Shown: positions 1 through 10,139, numbered from the stretch's first letter. The stretch: DNA of 64,000 bases from an uncultured Bacteroides sp. (GCA_958477465.1 CAUEFX010000009.1:17092-81091); one strand, 5' to 3'. Program-made: numbers and translations. Notes: a model not told the origin generated them from the letters alone.

Positions 1-13
1 AAAAACCAACCCT

Positions 14-2389
14 ATGAAAAAGCGATCCGTATTTCTTCTGTTCTTTCTCAATCTCCTCATAACGGCAACGGCACAACCCTTCCATGAGATAAAAGGTACC
101 GTTATCGACAAGACCAGCCGTAAACCATTGGAATTTATCAATGTGGTAATCGCCGGTTCGGGCATGGGCTGTGTCACGGATTCAGTGGGGCACTTCACCA
201 TCCAAGCGGTTCCTCTCGGCATCTACCGCTTGCAGGCATCTGCCGTAGGATATAAAACCACCCTGACCTCCGAATATATCCTTTCGACCAAAAATCTGAA
301 TATAAACATTGAAATAGAAGAAAATCCGACAGAATTGGAGGGAGTCACCATTACCGCCTCCCCCTTTCGCCGCGATCCGGAAAGTCCGGTAGGCCTGCGT
401 ATTATCGGAGTACAGGAAATCGAGAAAAGTCCGGGAGCCAACCGGGACATTTCACGCGTAGTACAATCCTATCCGGGCGTAGCCTTCTCGCCCGCCGGAT
501 ACCGTAACGACCTGATCGTACGTGGCGGTTCTCCATCCGAAAACCGCTTCTATCTGGATGGAGTCGAGATACCGAACATTAATCATTTCAGCACGCAAGG
601 AGCATCGGGAGGTCCCGTCGGCATCATCAATGCAGACTTTATACGGGAAGTTAATTTCTACACGGGCGCCTTTCCGGCAGACCGGGGCAACTCGCTCAGC
701 ACAGTGCTCGACTTTAAACTCCGCGACGGAGATATGGAACGGAACTCATTGAAAGCCACGCTCGGCGCATCGGAAGTATCCCTTGCCTCCAGCGGACATC
801 TGGGAAACAAGACTTCCTATCTCGTATCTGTCCGCCAATCCTATCTGCAATTTCTGTTTGACATGTTAGAACTGCCCTTCCTACCTACTTTTACAGATGC
901 ACAATTCAAGTTGAAAACCCGCTTCGACGAGCAGAATGAACTGCTTGTACTCGGCTTGGTCGGTATAGACAATATGCGTCTCAACACCAGACTGGACGGA
1001 GAAAAAGCCGAATACATATTGAGCTACCTGCCCAAGATACAGCAAGAGACATTCACACTGGGAACCGTATATCGCCACTATGCCGGAGCACACGTGCAGA
1101 CGGCTGTTGTCAGCCACAGCTATCTGAACAACCGCAACACCAAATATCTGCACAATGACGAATCATCGGAAGCCAACCTCACTCTCCGGCTACGCTCTGT
1201 AGAACAGGAGACGAAGCTGCGGCTGGAGAACAGCTCTACCTTCGGAGCCTGGAAAGTAAACTTGGGACTGAACCTCGATTACAGCCGGTACACCAATACC
1301 AGCTACCAACACGTGTACATCGGAAAAGAAGAAACATTCGACTATCACACGACCTTAGGGTTTCTCCGCTGGGGAATATTCGGAACGATGAGCTACGTTT
1401 CGCCCGACGAACGCTTCACGGCATCATTGGGGGTAAGGGCGGATGCCAATAACTATTCGTCAAGGATGAAGCACCTCTCCGAGCAGCTCTCCCCACGCCT
1501 CTCCCTCTCCTACCGCCTCATCGACGGACTGTATGCCAGCGGCAGTGCCGGACTGTATTACCAACTGCCTCCCTACACCGGACTCGGGTTCAAAGGGAAC
1601 AGCGGAAAACTGGAAAATAAGCAGCTACGCTATATGAGCGTAAGCCAAGGCAGCCTCGGCCTGAACTGGCATGCCGGCAGTACATTCGAGCTTTCCGCCG
1701 AAGGCTTTTACAAGTCATACGACCGGATTCCCCTATCCGTTTCAGATGGTATTCCGCTTGCCTGCAAAGGCAATGATTACGGGGTAATCGGCAATGAAGA
1801 ACTGATTTCTACCGCCCAAGGCCGTTCATACGGTATAGAGATTTTGTTGAGATGGCTCGTTGCCCGAAAGATGAACCTGTCCTCTTCGTTCACCTTTTTC
1901 AAAAGCGAATATCGCAACAACAAGCAAAGCGAATACATCGCATCGGCATGGGACAACCGCTATATTTTCAATCTGAGCGGGACATACAACTTCCCCCGCC
2001 ACTGGAGTTTCGGCATGAAAGTAAGCTGTATCGGCGGTGCTCCCTATACTCCATATAATGAAGAAAAATCCCAGCTCGTAACGGCCTGGAACGCACAGGG
2101 TAGGCCCTACTACGACTATAGCAAATACAATACGGGGCGTCTTCCGGCTTTCGGGCAGCTGGATGTCCGGGTAGACAAAACATTCTACCTCAAACGCTGC
2201 ATGCTGGGTTTCTACATCGACTTGCAAAATGTGACAAAGAGCACTTTCAAGCAACCGGATATTTATATGAGTACCGGAGTGATTGAAAACCCTTCTGCCC
2301 AACCATCCGAACAGCGGTATCAAATGAAATACATCGAACAGAAAAGCGGCACACTGATGCCGACTCTCGGAATTACGTTCGAATATTAA
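14..2389 (+). CDS. TonB-dependent outer-membrane receptor
   Basis: A 791-residue outer-membrane active-transport receptor. Residues 1-20 are a signal peptide ending TATAQ. Residues about 24-110 form a carboxypeptidase-like regulatory domain (GTVIDKTSRKPLEFINVVI). A plug domain follows (about 115-240, with the IVRGGSPSENRFYLDGVEIP stretch), then a long beta-barrel ending in aromatic GITFEY, as expected for barrel insertion. It lacks an STN domain and has no SusD partner nearby, so it is probably not a classical glycan importer; short receptors of this type often take up metal chelates or other small ligands, but the ligand cannot be read from sequence. The ATG lies only 13 bases from the window edge, so upstream operon partners are unseen. 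The next gene is 245 bp away. Confidence 0.88.
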   Translation: MKKRSVFLLFFLNLLITATAQPFHEIKGTVIDKTSRKPLEFINVVIAGSGMGCVTDSVGHFTIQAVPLGIYRLQASAVGYKTTLTSEYILSTKNLNINIEIEENPTELEGVTITASPFRRDPESPVGLRIIGVQEIEKSPGANRDISRVVQSYPGVAFSPAGYRNDLIVRGGSPSENRFYLDGVEIPNINHFSTQGASGGPVGIINADFIREVNFYTGAFPADRGNSLSTVLDFKLRDGDMERNSLKATLGASEVSLASSGHLGNKTSYLVSVRQSYLQFLFDMLELPFLPTFTDAQFKLKTRFDEQNELLVLGLVGIDNMRLNTRLDGEKAEYILSYLPKIQQETFTLGTVYRHYAGAHVQTAVVSHSYLNNRNTKYLHNDESSEANLTLRLRSVEQETKLRLENSSTFGAWKVNLGLNLDYSRYTNTSYQHVYIGKEETFDYHTTLGFLRWGIFGTMSYVSPDERFTASLGVRADANNYSSRMKHLSEQLSPRLSLSYRLIDGLYASGSAGLYYQLPPYTGLGFKGNSGKLENKQLRYMSVSQGSLGLNWHAGSTFELSAEGFYKSYDRIPLSVSDGIPLACKGNDYGVIGNEELISTAQGRSYGIEILLRWLVARKMNLSSSFTFFKSEYRNNKQSEYIASAWDNRYIFNLSGTYNFPRHWSFGMKVSCIGGAPYTPYNEEKSQLVTAWNAQGRPYYDYSKYNTGRLPAFGQLDVRVDKTFYLKRCMLGFYIDLQNVTKSTFKQPDIYMSTGVIENPSAQPSEQRYQMKYIEQKSGTLMPTLGITFEY

Positions 2390-2634
2390 AGCAGAAAAAA
2401 ACTCGCAGCACGCATGACAGTAAAGACAGACGGATATACTCCCGAACAACCCAAAAACAGACAACCGAATGACGCCACCTGTCCGGTATGATTAAACGAA
2501 GGCTCACAAAAATAAAGTCTCATAATAAAAACGAAGCTGCATAATACGTTAAATATTCATTAATATACTCTCCATATAGACAGTGTATCAATAGATTCGA
2601 GTAAATTTCGGAACAGAAACCATTCATATACTAT

Positions 2635-3924
2635 ATGGAATTCATAATCATTATTCTCTTACTTCTCTTAAACGGTGTCTTTGCCATGTATGAAATCGCC
2701 TTAGTATCTTCAAGCAAGACACGCCTGGAAACCCTTGTAAGCAAAGGAAACAAATCCGCACGAGGAGTTCTGAAACAATTGGAAGAGCCCGAAAAGTTCC
2801 TTTCCACTATTCAAATCGGCATCACACTGATCGGTATCATATCGGGTGCTTTCGGTGGTGTAGCCATCACCGACGATGTAACACCACTCTTTGCCATGAT
2901 TCCCGGACTGGAAGCCTATGCCCGGAATCTTGCCATGATTACTACTGTAGCCGTCATCACTTATCTGTCGCTCATCGTCGGCGAACTTGTACCGAAATCC
3001 ATCGCACTGAGCAATCCGGAACGATATGCCACCATGTTCAGCCCCATCATGATTCTTTTGACCAAAGTCTCTTACCCTTTCGTATGGCTGCTGAGCGTTT
3101 CGACCCGTCTTCTCAACCGACTCATCGGGCTGAAAAACGAAGAACGCATCATGACGCAGGAGGAGTTGAAAATGATTCTCCATCAAAGTTCCGAGCAAGG
3201 GGTAATCGATAAAGAAGAGACAGAGATGCTGAAAGATGTATTCCGTTTCTCGGATAAACGTGCCAACGAATTGATGACCCACCGCCGTGACCTGATAGTG
3301 CTTCACCCCAACGAAACCAAAGAAGAAGTGATGCACATCATCGATACCGAACACTTCAGTAAATATCTGCTGGTCAATGAAAACAAAGATGAAATCATCG
3401 GTGTGGTTTCGGTAAAGGATATTATCCTTATGGTGGGCAGCGAACAAGAATTCGACCTGCGCAAAATAGCCCGCCCCGCCCTCTTCATACCCGAAAGTCT
3501 ATACGCGAAAAAAGTTTTAGAGCTATTCAAGAAGAACAAAAACAAGTTCGCGGTTGTTGTTAACGAGTATGGCAGCACGGAAGGCATTATCACCCTGTAT
3601 GATCTGACCGAAAGTATCTTCGGAGATATTCTTGAAGAAGATGATACGGAAGAGGAAGAAATCGTCCGCCGCCAAGACGGTTCGCTGTTGGTAGAGGCTT
3701 CGATGAACATCGGCGACTTTATGGAAGAGATGGGTATCTTTTCTTACGAAGATATAGACTCGGAAGATTTCACTACCTTGGGAGGTTTGGCCATGTTTCT
3801 TATCGGGCGTATCCCCAAAGCAGGAGATACCTTTACATATAAGAATCTGCTGTTTGAAGTGGTAGACATGGACCGTGGAAGAGTTGATAAGCTGCTTGTC
3901 ATACGAAAAGATGAAGAGAAATAA
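2635..3924 (+). CDS. CNNM/CorC-type hemolysin-family membrane protein
   Basis: A 429-residue inner-membrane protein of the DUF21-CBS-CorC_HlyC architecture, associated with magnesium or other cation homeostasis in characterised relatives. Residues 1-190 carry about four hydrophobic segments of the DUF21/CNNM domain, starting with the very hydrophobic MEFIIIILLLLLNGVFAMYE. Two CBS motifs follow (about 212-325, from ANELMTHRRDLIVLHP and from IARPALFIPESLYAKK). A C-terminal CorC_HlyC domain (about 344-429) begins near RRQDGSLLVEASMNIGDF. There is no cleavable signal peptide, which is normal for the family. The gene is followed 58 bp later by a small lipoprotein gene in the same direction. The older name hemolysin should not be taken to imply toxicity. 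The exact transported ion is unknown. Confidence 0.9.
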   Translation: MEFIIIILLLLLNGVFAMYEIALVSSSKTRLETLVSKGNKSARGVLKQLEEPEKFLSTIQIGITLIGIISGAFGGVAITDDVTPLFAMIPGLEAYARNLAMITTVAVITYLSLIVGELVPKSIALSNPERYATMFSPIMILLTKVSYPFVWLLSVSTRLLNRLIGLKNEERIMTQEELKMILHQSSEQGVIDKEETEMLKDVFRFSDKRANELMTHRRDLIVLHPNETKEEVMHIIDTEHFSKYLLVNENKDEIIGVVSVKDIILMVGSEQEFDLRKIARPALFIPESLYAKKVLELFKKNKNKFAVVVNEYGSTEGIITLYDLTESIFGDILEEDDTEEEEIVRRQDGSLLVEASMNIGDFMEEMGIFSYEDIDSEDFTTLGGLAMFLIGRIPKAGDTFTYKNLLFEVVDMDRGRVDKLLVIRKDEEK

Positions 3925-3982
3925 AAAAGAAAAGAAAGAGGAATAAGATACTCACTTTTTATATTAACTAAAGCACTTAACA

Positions 3983-4459
3983 ATGAAAAAAGTAATTATG
4001 TTGGCAGCTGTTGTAGCTGCTCTGGCATCATGCCAATCAAAAGCAAACAAAGCCGCAGAGGCTGAAGCAGACAGCATTGCCATCGAGGCAATGTCACCCA
4101 CAGTAGAAGCAACCGAAGTTTACGAAGGAACACTTCCTGCCGCCGACGGTCCGGGCATCCGTTATGTGTTGACTCTGAACATGCTTGCCGATGCAAACGA
4201 TACCACCTACACATTGGATATGACTTATCTCGACGCTGACGGGAAGGGAAAAGACAAAAAAATCACATCGGCCGGTAAACCTCAGATGATTCAGAAAACC
4301 GTCAAAAACAAAAAGAAAGCAGCTCTCAAACTGACACCGAATGATGGTAGCGAACCTATCTACTTCGTTATTGCCAACGACACGACTCTGACATTATCAA
4401 ACGACAGTCTGCAGGAGGCAGTCAGCGACCTGAATTACGACATCGTACGGGTGAAATAA
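3983..4459 (+). CDS. NlpE-like lipoprotein
   Basis: A 158-residue predicted lipoprotein. The N-terminus MKKVIMLAAVVAALASC ends in a lipobox-like LASC with Cys17 as the acylation site. A low-complexity linker rich in A, E and K leads to a compact beta domain starting YEGTLPAADGPGIRYVLTL. This matches the opening of the NlpE N-terminal domain (Y-x-G-x-LP-x-AD-x-x-GI). Escherichia coli NlpE has a CxxC at this point; here both cysteines are replaced (AADG), so a redox or copper-thiolate role is unlikely. It may be a structural or envelope-stress relative. A strong terminator begins 76 bp downstream, so it closes the transcription unit that may start at the CorC-type gene. Confidence 0.7.
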   Translation: MKKVIMLAAVVAALASCQSKANKAAEAEADSIAIEAMSPTVEATEVYEGTLPAADGPGIRYVLTLNMLADANDTTYTLDMTYLDADGKGKDKKITSAGKPQMIQKTVKNKKKAALKLTPNDGSEPIYFVIANDTTLTLSNDSLQEAVSDLNYDIVRVK

Positions 4460-4535
4460 GAGAAAAAAGGAAGAAGAGGTGTCAGAACGAAAATAAACCC
4501 TCAGGAGAGTTACAGATTGTAACTGATCAACATCA

Positions 4536-4585
4536 ACGAGCCATATCATACTCAGTTTCTTGAGTAAGATATGGCTCGTTTTATT
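4536..4585 (+). terminator. Rho-independent terminator after the NlpE-like gene
   Basis: ACGAGCCATATC (4536-4547) pairs perfectly with GATATGGCTCGT (4568-4579). Inside it, ACTCA pairs with TGAGT, extending the stem to about 17 bp. TTTTATT follows directly. It separates the NlpE-like gene from the ECF sigma operon. Confidence 0.9.
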
Positions 4586-4685
4586 GTACCTATCCCGTCT
4601 GTTTGTTATCTCCATTTTCCCACAAGACTTTCATTACTTTCATCAAGAAGACGTTCGAAATATCGCTGTTTTGATAGTTTTTTAA

Positions 4686-4693
4686 TATATTTG
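4686..4693 (+). promoter_or_regulatory. Candidate -7 element upstream of the ECF sigma gene
   Basis: TATATTTG fits the Bacteroides -7 consensus TAnnTTTG, about 136 bp before the sigma-factor ATG. No TTG is found at the usual 19-21 base spacing upstream (the nearest is 12 bases away), so this is a weak call. The rest of 4586-4829 is AT-rich and otherwise featureless. Confidence 0.3.
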
Positions 4694-4829
4694 TAACTTC
4701 TATGTACTAAATATTTGGTTAACTTTGAATCGTGGAAAGAAAACTAATGCATATTTAGAGTCACAATCATAGTATAAACTAAACCTAATCTGTTGGAAAA
4801 ATAACATAGCTTAAGAAGGGATTTATTTG

Positions 4830-5396
4830 ATGATTAATGAAGCAATTATAATTCGTCAAATGAAGGAAGGCAACCAGTTAGCCTTTACTTTATTATTTAA
4901 CGAATACAGTAAGCAGGTGTATTCGTTAGCTTTTAAATACCTATATAACAGGGAACTTGCTGAGGATGTCGTTCAGAATGTCTTTTTCAAAATTTGGGAA
5001 AAGAAAAAAGACATAGACGAATCAAGACCATTTAATCGATATCTTTTTACTATTCTAAAAAACGATCTACTGAATGTCTTGCGCGACAAAGACAAGGAGA
5101 TATTCCGCATTTCAGATAATTTAAATCTTTTAAATACACTTGCCAACGATACTGAAGAACCGGAATTGGACGAAGAACAATTACGGCTGGTACGTAAAGC
5201 CATTGAACAGTTATCTCCCCAGAAACGAAAAATAGTAGAACTGAAAATTTCCGGAAAATACTCGAATCAGGAGATTGCCGACAAGCTGAACCTGTCCATC
5301 AACACCATCAAATTTCAGTACAGCCAGGCACTGAAAGAACTGCGTATGACAATCAGATTATCCTCTTTCGTACTACTTCTTTTAAGTGGTTTATAA
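4830..5396 (+). CDS. ECF-type RNA polymerase sigma factor, Bacteroidetes family
   Basis: A 188-residue sigma-70 family factor with only regions 2 and 4. Region 2 (about 15-80) contains ELAEDVVQNVFFKIWEKK. Region 4 (about 115-175) contains IEQLSPQKRKIVELKISG and the helix-turn-helix SNQEIADKLNLSINTIKFQY. The ATG at 4830 is preferred over an in-frame TTG three bases earlier because GAAGGG lies about 9 bases upstream. The FecR-type anti-sigma gene and an STN-containing SusC follow, which is the classic trans-envelope relay: SusC binds glycan, FecR transmits the signal, and the sigma factor is released to transcribe the PUL. The C-terminus ends in a hydrophobic tail (SSFVLLLLSGL), which could tether the factor to the membrane or to FecR. 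Confidence 0.93.
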   Translation: MINEAIIIRQMKEGNQLAFTLLFNEYSKQVYSLAFKYLYNRELAEDVVQNVFFKIWEKKKDIDESRPFNRYLFTILKNDLLNVLRDKDKEIFRISDNLNLLNTLANDTEEPELDEEQLRLVRKAIEQLSPQKRKIVELKISGKYSNQEIADKLNLSINTIKFQYSQALKELRMTIRLSSFVLLLLSGL

Positions 5397-5555
5397 GAGT
5401 CTGTTTAAAATTTCCTCAAAAGTATCTACCCATTTATTTTAAGCAAGTTCAAACAGATTCTTCTAAATAAAATATCCTTTTTAATAAAAAAAGTTTCATT
5501 TTATATAATACTTTTTTCACCCACTTGTGTATTACTAATAAAAGACAGCAACTAA

Positions 5556-6479
5556 ATGACAACTCAAGATAAACAAACAGCACTAAATGCTATTTCCAAA
5601 GCAATAGATGAAGATATCGAAAATATCATCGGAGGTAAGGAAATGGACATTCCTGAAACAGAAGACACCTGTTTTCGTCAGGAGCAAGTCTACGTGCATC
5701 TGATGAACCGGATTAATTCGAAAAGGAAAAAATTCTCTTGGATGAAAATAGCAGTTGCCTTATTGCCATTCCTTATTCTGAATATGGCCTTTTGGATTTA
5801 TTCGGGTACCGACAACCGTGAAGCGGTAAACAGAGACATTTATGTGCCATGTGGAGAAAGAATGACAGTCATGTTGGCTGATGGAACCAAAGTATATCTC
5901 AATGCAGATACGAAGTTGACTTATCCGGAACAATTTGTTGGAGCAGAACGGAAAGTATCTGTAGAAGGAGAAGCCTATTTTGAAGTAAAGAAGGATGCAA
6001 AGAAGCCTTTCATTGTCGATGTCGCTTCCATGCAGATTAAAGTGCTGGGAACTTCGTTCAACGTAAACGCATACCCGACAGAAAGTAAAGTGTTGACAAC
6101 CTTGGACGAAGGTTCTGTAAAAATACGAAATGCACAAAACAACTCATTCGACTATATTATGAAGCCGGGTGAAACAGCTATTTATGAGAAAGAAACCGGT
6201 ACGTGTATCATACAGAGAAATAAGGATTACAAAAATGAATCCATTTGGATGAAAGACATACTGATATTTAATGATACTCCACTGAAGGATGTGCTAAAGA
6301 CATTGTCCAGAAAGTATAACGTACAGTTCAATATAGAAAATGAAGCCATCTATTCTTATACGTATACATTAAGAAGTGAAGGCGAATCCTTACAGGAGAT
6401 ACTGGAAAGTATGGGACATATTACTCCGATTAAATATGAGAAAACGAACCGGAGAGAGATAAAAATAAGTCCGAGATAA
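5556..6479 (+). CDS. FecR-family anti-sigma factor
   Basis: A 307-residue single-pass inner-membrane protein. Residues 1-60 are the cytoplasmic part expected to hold the sigma factor. A hydrophobic segment lies at about 62-82 (IAVALLPFLILNMAFWIYS). A periplasmic FecR domain covers about 95-200 (with VYLNADTKLTYPEQF and VEGEAYFEVKKDAKKPF). A C-terminal DUF4974-type domain covers about 230-305 (LIFNDTPLKDVLKTLSRKYNV) and resembles a secretin/STN fold that would dock to the SusC N-terminus. It sits 159 bp after the sigma gene and 214 bp before SusC. The role in signal transfer is inferred from family knowledge and gene order. Confidence 0.92.
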   Translation: MTTQDKQTALNAISKAIDEDIENIIGGKEMDIPETEDTCFRQEQVYVHLMNRINSKRKKFSWMKIAVALLPFLILNMAFWIYSGTDNREAVNRDIYVPCGERMTVMLADGTKVYLNADTKLTYPEQFVGAERKVSVEGEAYFEVKKDAKKPFIVDVASMQIKVLGTSFNVNAYPTESKVLTTLDEGSVKIRNAQNNSFDYIMKPGETAIYEKETGTCIIQRNKDYKNESIWMKDILIFNDTPLKDVLKTLSRKYNVQFNIENEAIYSYTYTLRSEGESLQEILESMGHITPIKYEKTNRREIKISPR

Positions 6480-6693
6480 TAAAAGAGATAAAACTTAATC
6501 TGAAATATTATACTTATGAACACTCTATTACAAACCTTACCGGAAACGTCAACATAAGAATACCGCTATCGTCTTCTTTGTTGTTCACAAAACCATTAAT
6601 ATATTAAACTTCAAATAGTTAAGAAATAAATCTTTCTTGACAAGGGACTTTATTGCCCGATTTTAAAATAATCATAATTCTAAAAAACGCACA

Positions 6694-9600
6694 ATGAAAA
6701 ATTCTCTGAAAAAAAATCATTATTGTCTATACTCTCATGTAAGACAGTGGATTTCCGTTTTGTTGGTATTATGTATATTCCCTATAGCATTACACGCACA
6801 AAATAGAGGAATAACATTGGACCTAAAAGATGTAACACTCGAAAATGCGGTTACTCAAATCGCCTCACAAGCAAAGATATCAGTTGCTTACAGTAAAGAA
6901 TTTGTCGACACGAAGCAACTGGTCAGTATATCTGTAAAAAATGCAACTTTAAAGGATGCTTTAAACAGTTTACTGAGAAAGACCAATGTAGGGTATAGTA
7001 TTTCAGGAGGCAAACTCCTTTTGTTCGACAAAAAGACAGAGAACAAAGTCGCTCCGGAAAAGAGAGTAAAGATCCACGGTCAAGTTATCGATCAGATAAC
7101 CGCAGACCCGATGATCGGAGTCAGCGTTTTTGTGAAAGGTGGAAAAGAAGGGACAATCACTGATATAGACGGTAATTATTCGATAGAAGTGGATCCCGAA
7201 AAAACATTAGTGTTTTCATTCATTGGTTATAAAACCCAAGAAATTGAAATCGGTTCAAAGACTGAAATATCTGTCCGTATGACGGAAAATACCGAAGTGC
7301 TGAATGATGTAGTGGTTATAGGTTACGGTATACAGAAAAAGGTAAACCTGACAGGGGCTGTATCTGCCGTAAAAGGAGATGAACTATCCAGCCGCCCTAT
7401 CACTAATGTAGGTAGTGGCTTACAAGGAATGCTACCCGGTGTATCTATTGTACAGCCCTCCGGCCAGCCGGGTAACGACAAGATGTCGATCGTAGTCCGT
7501 GGTATCAGTACATTGAACAGTAAAACCGACCCTCTCATTTTGATTGATGGGATTGCCGGCGGCGATTTAAACCTGTTGAATCCCGATGATATAGAAAGCG
7601 TATCCGTATTGAAAGATGCTGCATCTTCTGCCATCTATGGTGCCCGTGCTGCCAATGGAGTTATTTTGGTGACAACCAAACAAGGTAACCAAAAAGAAAA
7701 AACCACAGTAAGTTATTCCGGATATGTAGGTTTCCAGACTCCGACTGCATTACCCGACTTAGTAAACGGACGGGAATATATGGAATTGGCCAATGAAGCG
7801 TATATAGCCGCCGGTTTCGGCAAACTATACCAAGATGAAGCATTCGAAGCATACGATCGGGGTGACTCCCCCAATGACTATTCAAACACCGATTGGGTAA
7901 AAGAGGTATATAAGAAATCAGCCATGCAGACTGGACACAATATCAGTGTCCGTGGCGGTACGGAGAAAAGCGGTTATTACATGTCATACGGATATTTAGA
8001 CCAAGACGGCCTTATCGTAGGCGATCCGTTTTCTTCCAAAAGACACAATGCCCGTCTAAGTATGAATACAGAGCTCTACGACCGCCTGAAAATAAACGGC
8101 AATATCAGCTTCGTAGACTTTTATCGCCAAGAAAACGGTGTATCCGGAACGACCGGTGTGTTCAGAACCGTTCAGCGCGTCTCTCCCCTTCTTCCTGTAA
8201 AATGGAAAGAACAAAATGAAAAGGGAGAGTGGGTAGATACCGATCATTATGCATACACCTCATTAATGAATCCGGTGGACGTTGCCTATAATTCAGGTTA
8301 TAACAAACGCAATTCGCGTACTTTCAACGGACAGGTAAACGCCTCCTTGAAAATAATAGAAGGTCTGTACATAAACGGACAATATGCCGCCAATTATTAC
8401 ACCCGAGACACAAAAAGATATGTTCCGGCAATGAATCGCTGGATGTCTGATGGAACGGAAGATCCGGGAAACAAATTAAGAAAGAACTCAATCAGTGAAT
8501 CTCACATCAATACATTGACACAAACATTGAATGCCACTGCCACTTACCAGAAAAACATCAGTCAGCATGATTTCAAACTGTTGGGCGGTTTTTCTCAGGA
8601 ATGGGCACATACCAACACATTAAGTGCCGGTAGAAAAGTTCTGTTGCTGGACGGCATCGAAGTGATAGATGCCGGAACAGATGAAATCACCAATGGAGGC
8701 GGTGCAGAAGAGTGGGCTCTCCGTTCTTTCTTCGGCCGTATAAACTACAATTATGACGAGAAATATCTGCTCGAAGCCAATGTCCGCTACGATGGAACGT
8801 CCCGCTTTGCGAAAGATAACAGATGGGGATGCTTTCCCTCCTTTTCTGCCGGATGGAATTTCTCTAAAGAAAAATTCATGAGTTTTACAGATCCTATCTT
8901 GCAAATGGCCAAACTGCGTGCTTCATGGGGAGAATTAGGAAACCAGAATGTAGGCGATAATTTTTATCCGTATTTAGTAGCAATCGAATCTGTAGACAAG
9001 GCTTATCCTATCGGTAATCAGTTGAACACAGGGTTTCAGCAAATCGCTTTAGGAAACAAAAACATAAAATGGGAAACAATACGCATGCTCAATATAGGCG
9101 TAGACTTTGCTCTCTTCAATAATCGTCTGACAATCAGCGCTGACTGGTTCAAGAAAAACAATATGGATGCTTTGGTACGCCCTTCATTTCCTTTAGTAAT
9201 AGGAAAATGGCAAAAAGACTCAAGCCGCGACTACCTGCCATTGGAAAATCTGGGAGAAGTAGAAAGCAGAGGATGGGAAATAAACTTAGCCTGGAGAGAT
9301 CAAATCGGCCAGGTAAAATACCGTGCATTCTTCAATTTGTCCGATGCAAGAAACAAAATTATAGATTTAGGTTCGAGTGCTCCCGTATTAGGAGACCAAA
9401 TTCGTAGAGTAGGCGACCCGATTGATGCATATTATGGATATAGGACAGACGGATTGGCACAAGTGGATGATTTTGAAGGAAAAGACAGTTTCGGCAACTA
9501 TGTAAATCCTAAATTTCCAGTGATACAGGACGGTGTTGCTGTTCAGCCCGGCGATATCAAATACAAAGACATCAGTGGCCCGGATGGAAAGCCGGACGGA

Positions 9601-10116
9601 ATTATAGATGATTACGACAAAGAAATAATCGGTGACAAGACACCACGATATTCTTACTCATTCAAAGGAGAACTGGAATGGAAAGGAATAGATTTCTCTT
9701 TTTACTTCCAAGGAGTCGGCAAAGCCAACGGCTACTTAAGTGAAGAAGCCAGACATTGTTTCATCAACGACTACTCGGTTCCCAAAAAGTCTCATTTAGA
9801 CAGATGGACTCCCGAAAATCCGAATGCATCGTATCCGCGCATGTACTATGCACAGACCCACAATCGTAGGTTCTCGGATTTCTGGATAGAAAATGCAGCC
9901 TATCTCCGCCTAAAGAATGTGCAATTAGGATATACGTTTCCACAAAAATGGATGAGAAAATTTGGAGTCAGCAGATTGAGAGCTTATGTTTCTGCCGATA
10001 ATCTGTTTACCGTCACCAAATATTTTGACGGCTTCGATCCCGAAGTCCAACAATCGTCCGGAGATACTTATCCACAGGTAAGAACGTATGTATTCGGACT
10101 GAATCTGACATTCTAA
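6694..10116 (+). CDS. SusC-like TonB-dependent transporter with STN domain
   Basis: A 1140-residue outer-membrane glycan importer. After a signal peptide ending ALHAQ (about residue 35), residues about 40-110 form an STN (secretin/TonB short N-terminal) domain (LDLKDVTLENAVTQIASQ, then VKNATLKDALNSLL). This is the module that contacts FecR in sigma-regulated systems. A carboxypeptidase-like domain (about 123-205, IHGQVIDQITADPMIGVSVF) follows, then the plug (VVVIGYGIQKKVNLTGAVSAV, the SusC signature) and a 22-strand-type barrel ending FGLNLTF. The SusD partner begins 23 bp downstream. The STN domain and the preceding ECF/FecR pair together indicate substrate-induced autoregulation. The imported glycan is unknown; the GH89 enzymes downstream suggest alpha-linked GlcNAc or GlcN. 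Confidence 0.95.
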   Translation: MKNSLKKNHYCLYSHVRQWISVLLVLCIFPIALHAQNRGITLDLKDVTLENAVTQIASQAKISVAYSKEFVDTKQLVSISVKNATLKDALNSLLRKTNVGYSISGGKLLLFDKKTENKVAPEKRVKIHGQVIDQITADPMIGVSVFVKGGKEGTITDIDGNYSIEVDPEKTLVFSFIGYKTQEIEIGSKTEISVRMTENTEVLNDVVVIGYGIQKKVNLTGAVSAVKGDELSSRPITNVGSGLQGMLPGVSIVQPSGQPGNDKMSIVVRGISTLNSKTDPLILIDGIAGGDLNLLNPDDIESVSVLKDAASSAIYGARAANGVILVTTKQGNQKEKTTVSYSGYVGFQTPTALPDLVNGREYMELANEAYIAAGFGKLYQDEAFEAYDRGDSPNDYSNTDWVKEVYKKSAMQTGHNISVRGGTEKSGYYMSYGYLDQDGLIVGDPFSSKRHNARLSMNTELYDRLKINGNISFVDFYRQENGVSGTTGVFRTVQRVSPLLPVKWKEQNEKGEWVDTDHYAYTSLMNPVDVAYNSGYNKRNSRTFNGQVNASLKIIEGLYINGQYAANYYTRDTKRYVPAMNRWMSDGTEDPGNKLRKNSISESHINTLTQTLNATATYQKNISQHDFKLLGGFSQEWAHTNTLSAGRKVLLLDGIEVIDAGTDEITNGGGAEEWALRSFFGRINYNYDEKYLLEANVRYDGTSRFAKDNRWGCFPSFSAGWNFSKEKFMSFTDPILQMAKLRASWGELGNQNVGDNFYPYLVAIESVDKAYPIGNQLNTGFQQIALGNKNIKWETIRMLNIGVDFALFNNRLTISADWFKKNNMDALVRPSFPLVIGKWQKDSSRDYLPLENLGEVESRGWEINLAWRDQIGQVKYRAFFNLSDARNKIIDLGSSAPVLGDQIRRVGDPIDAYYGYRTDGLAQVDDFEGKDSFGNYVNPKFPVIQDGVAVQPGDIKYKDISGPDGKPDGIIDDYDKEIIGDKTPRYSYSFKGELEWKGIDFSFYFQGVGKANGYLSEEARHCFINDYSVPKKSHLDRWTPENPNASYPRMYYAQTHNRRFSDFWIENAAYLRLKNVQLGYTFPQKWMRKFGVSRLRAYVSADNLFTVTKYFDGFDPEVQQSSGDTYPQVRTYVFGLNLTF

Positions 10117-10139
10117 CTTAAACAATAAGAGATAACATT

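Noticed and set aside
2710..3447. 245-codon - strand frame opposite the CorC-type gene
   Set aside because: Antisense shadow of a well-supported gene; His/Phe-rich translation without domains.
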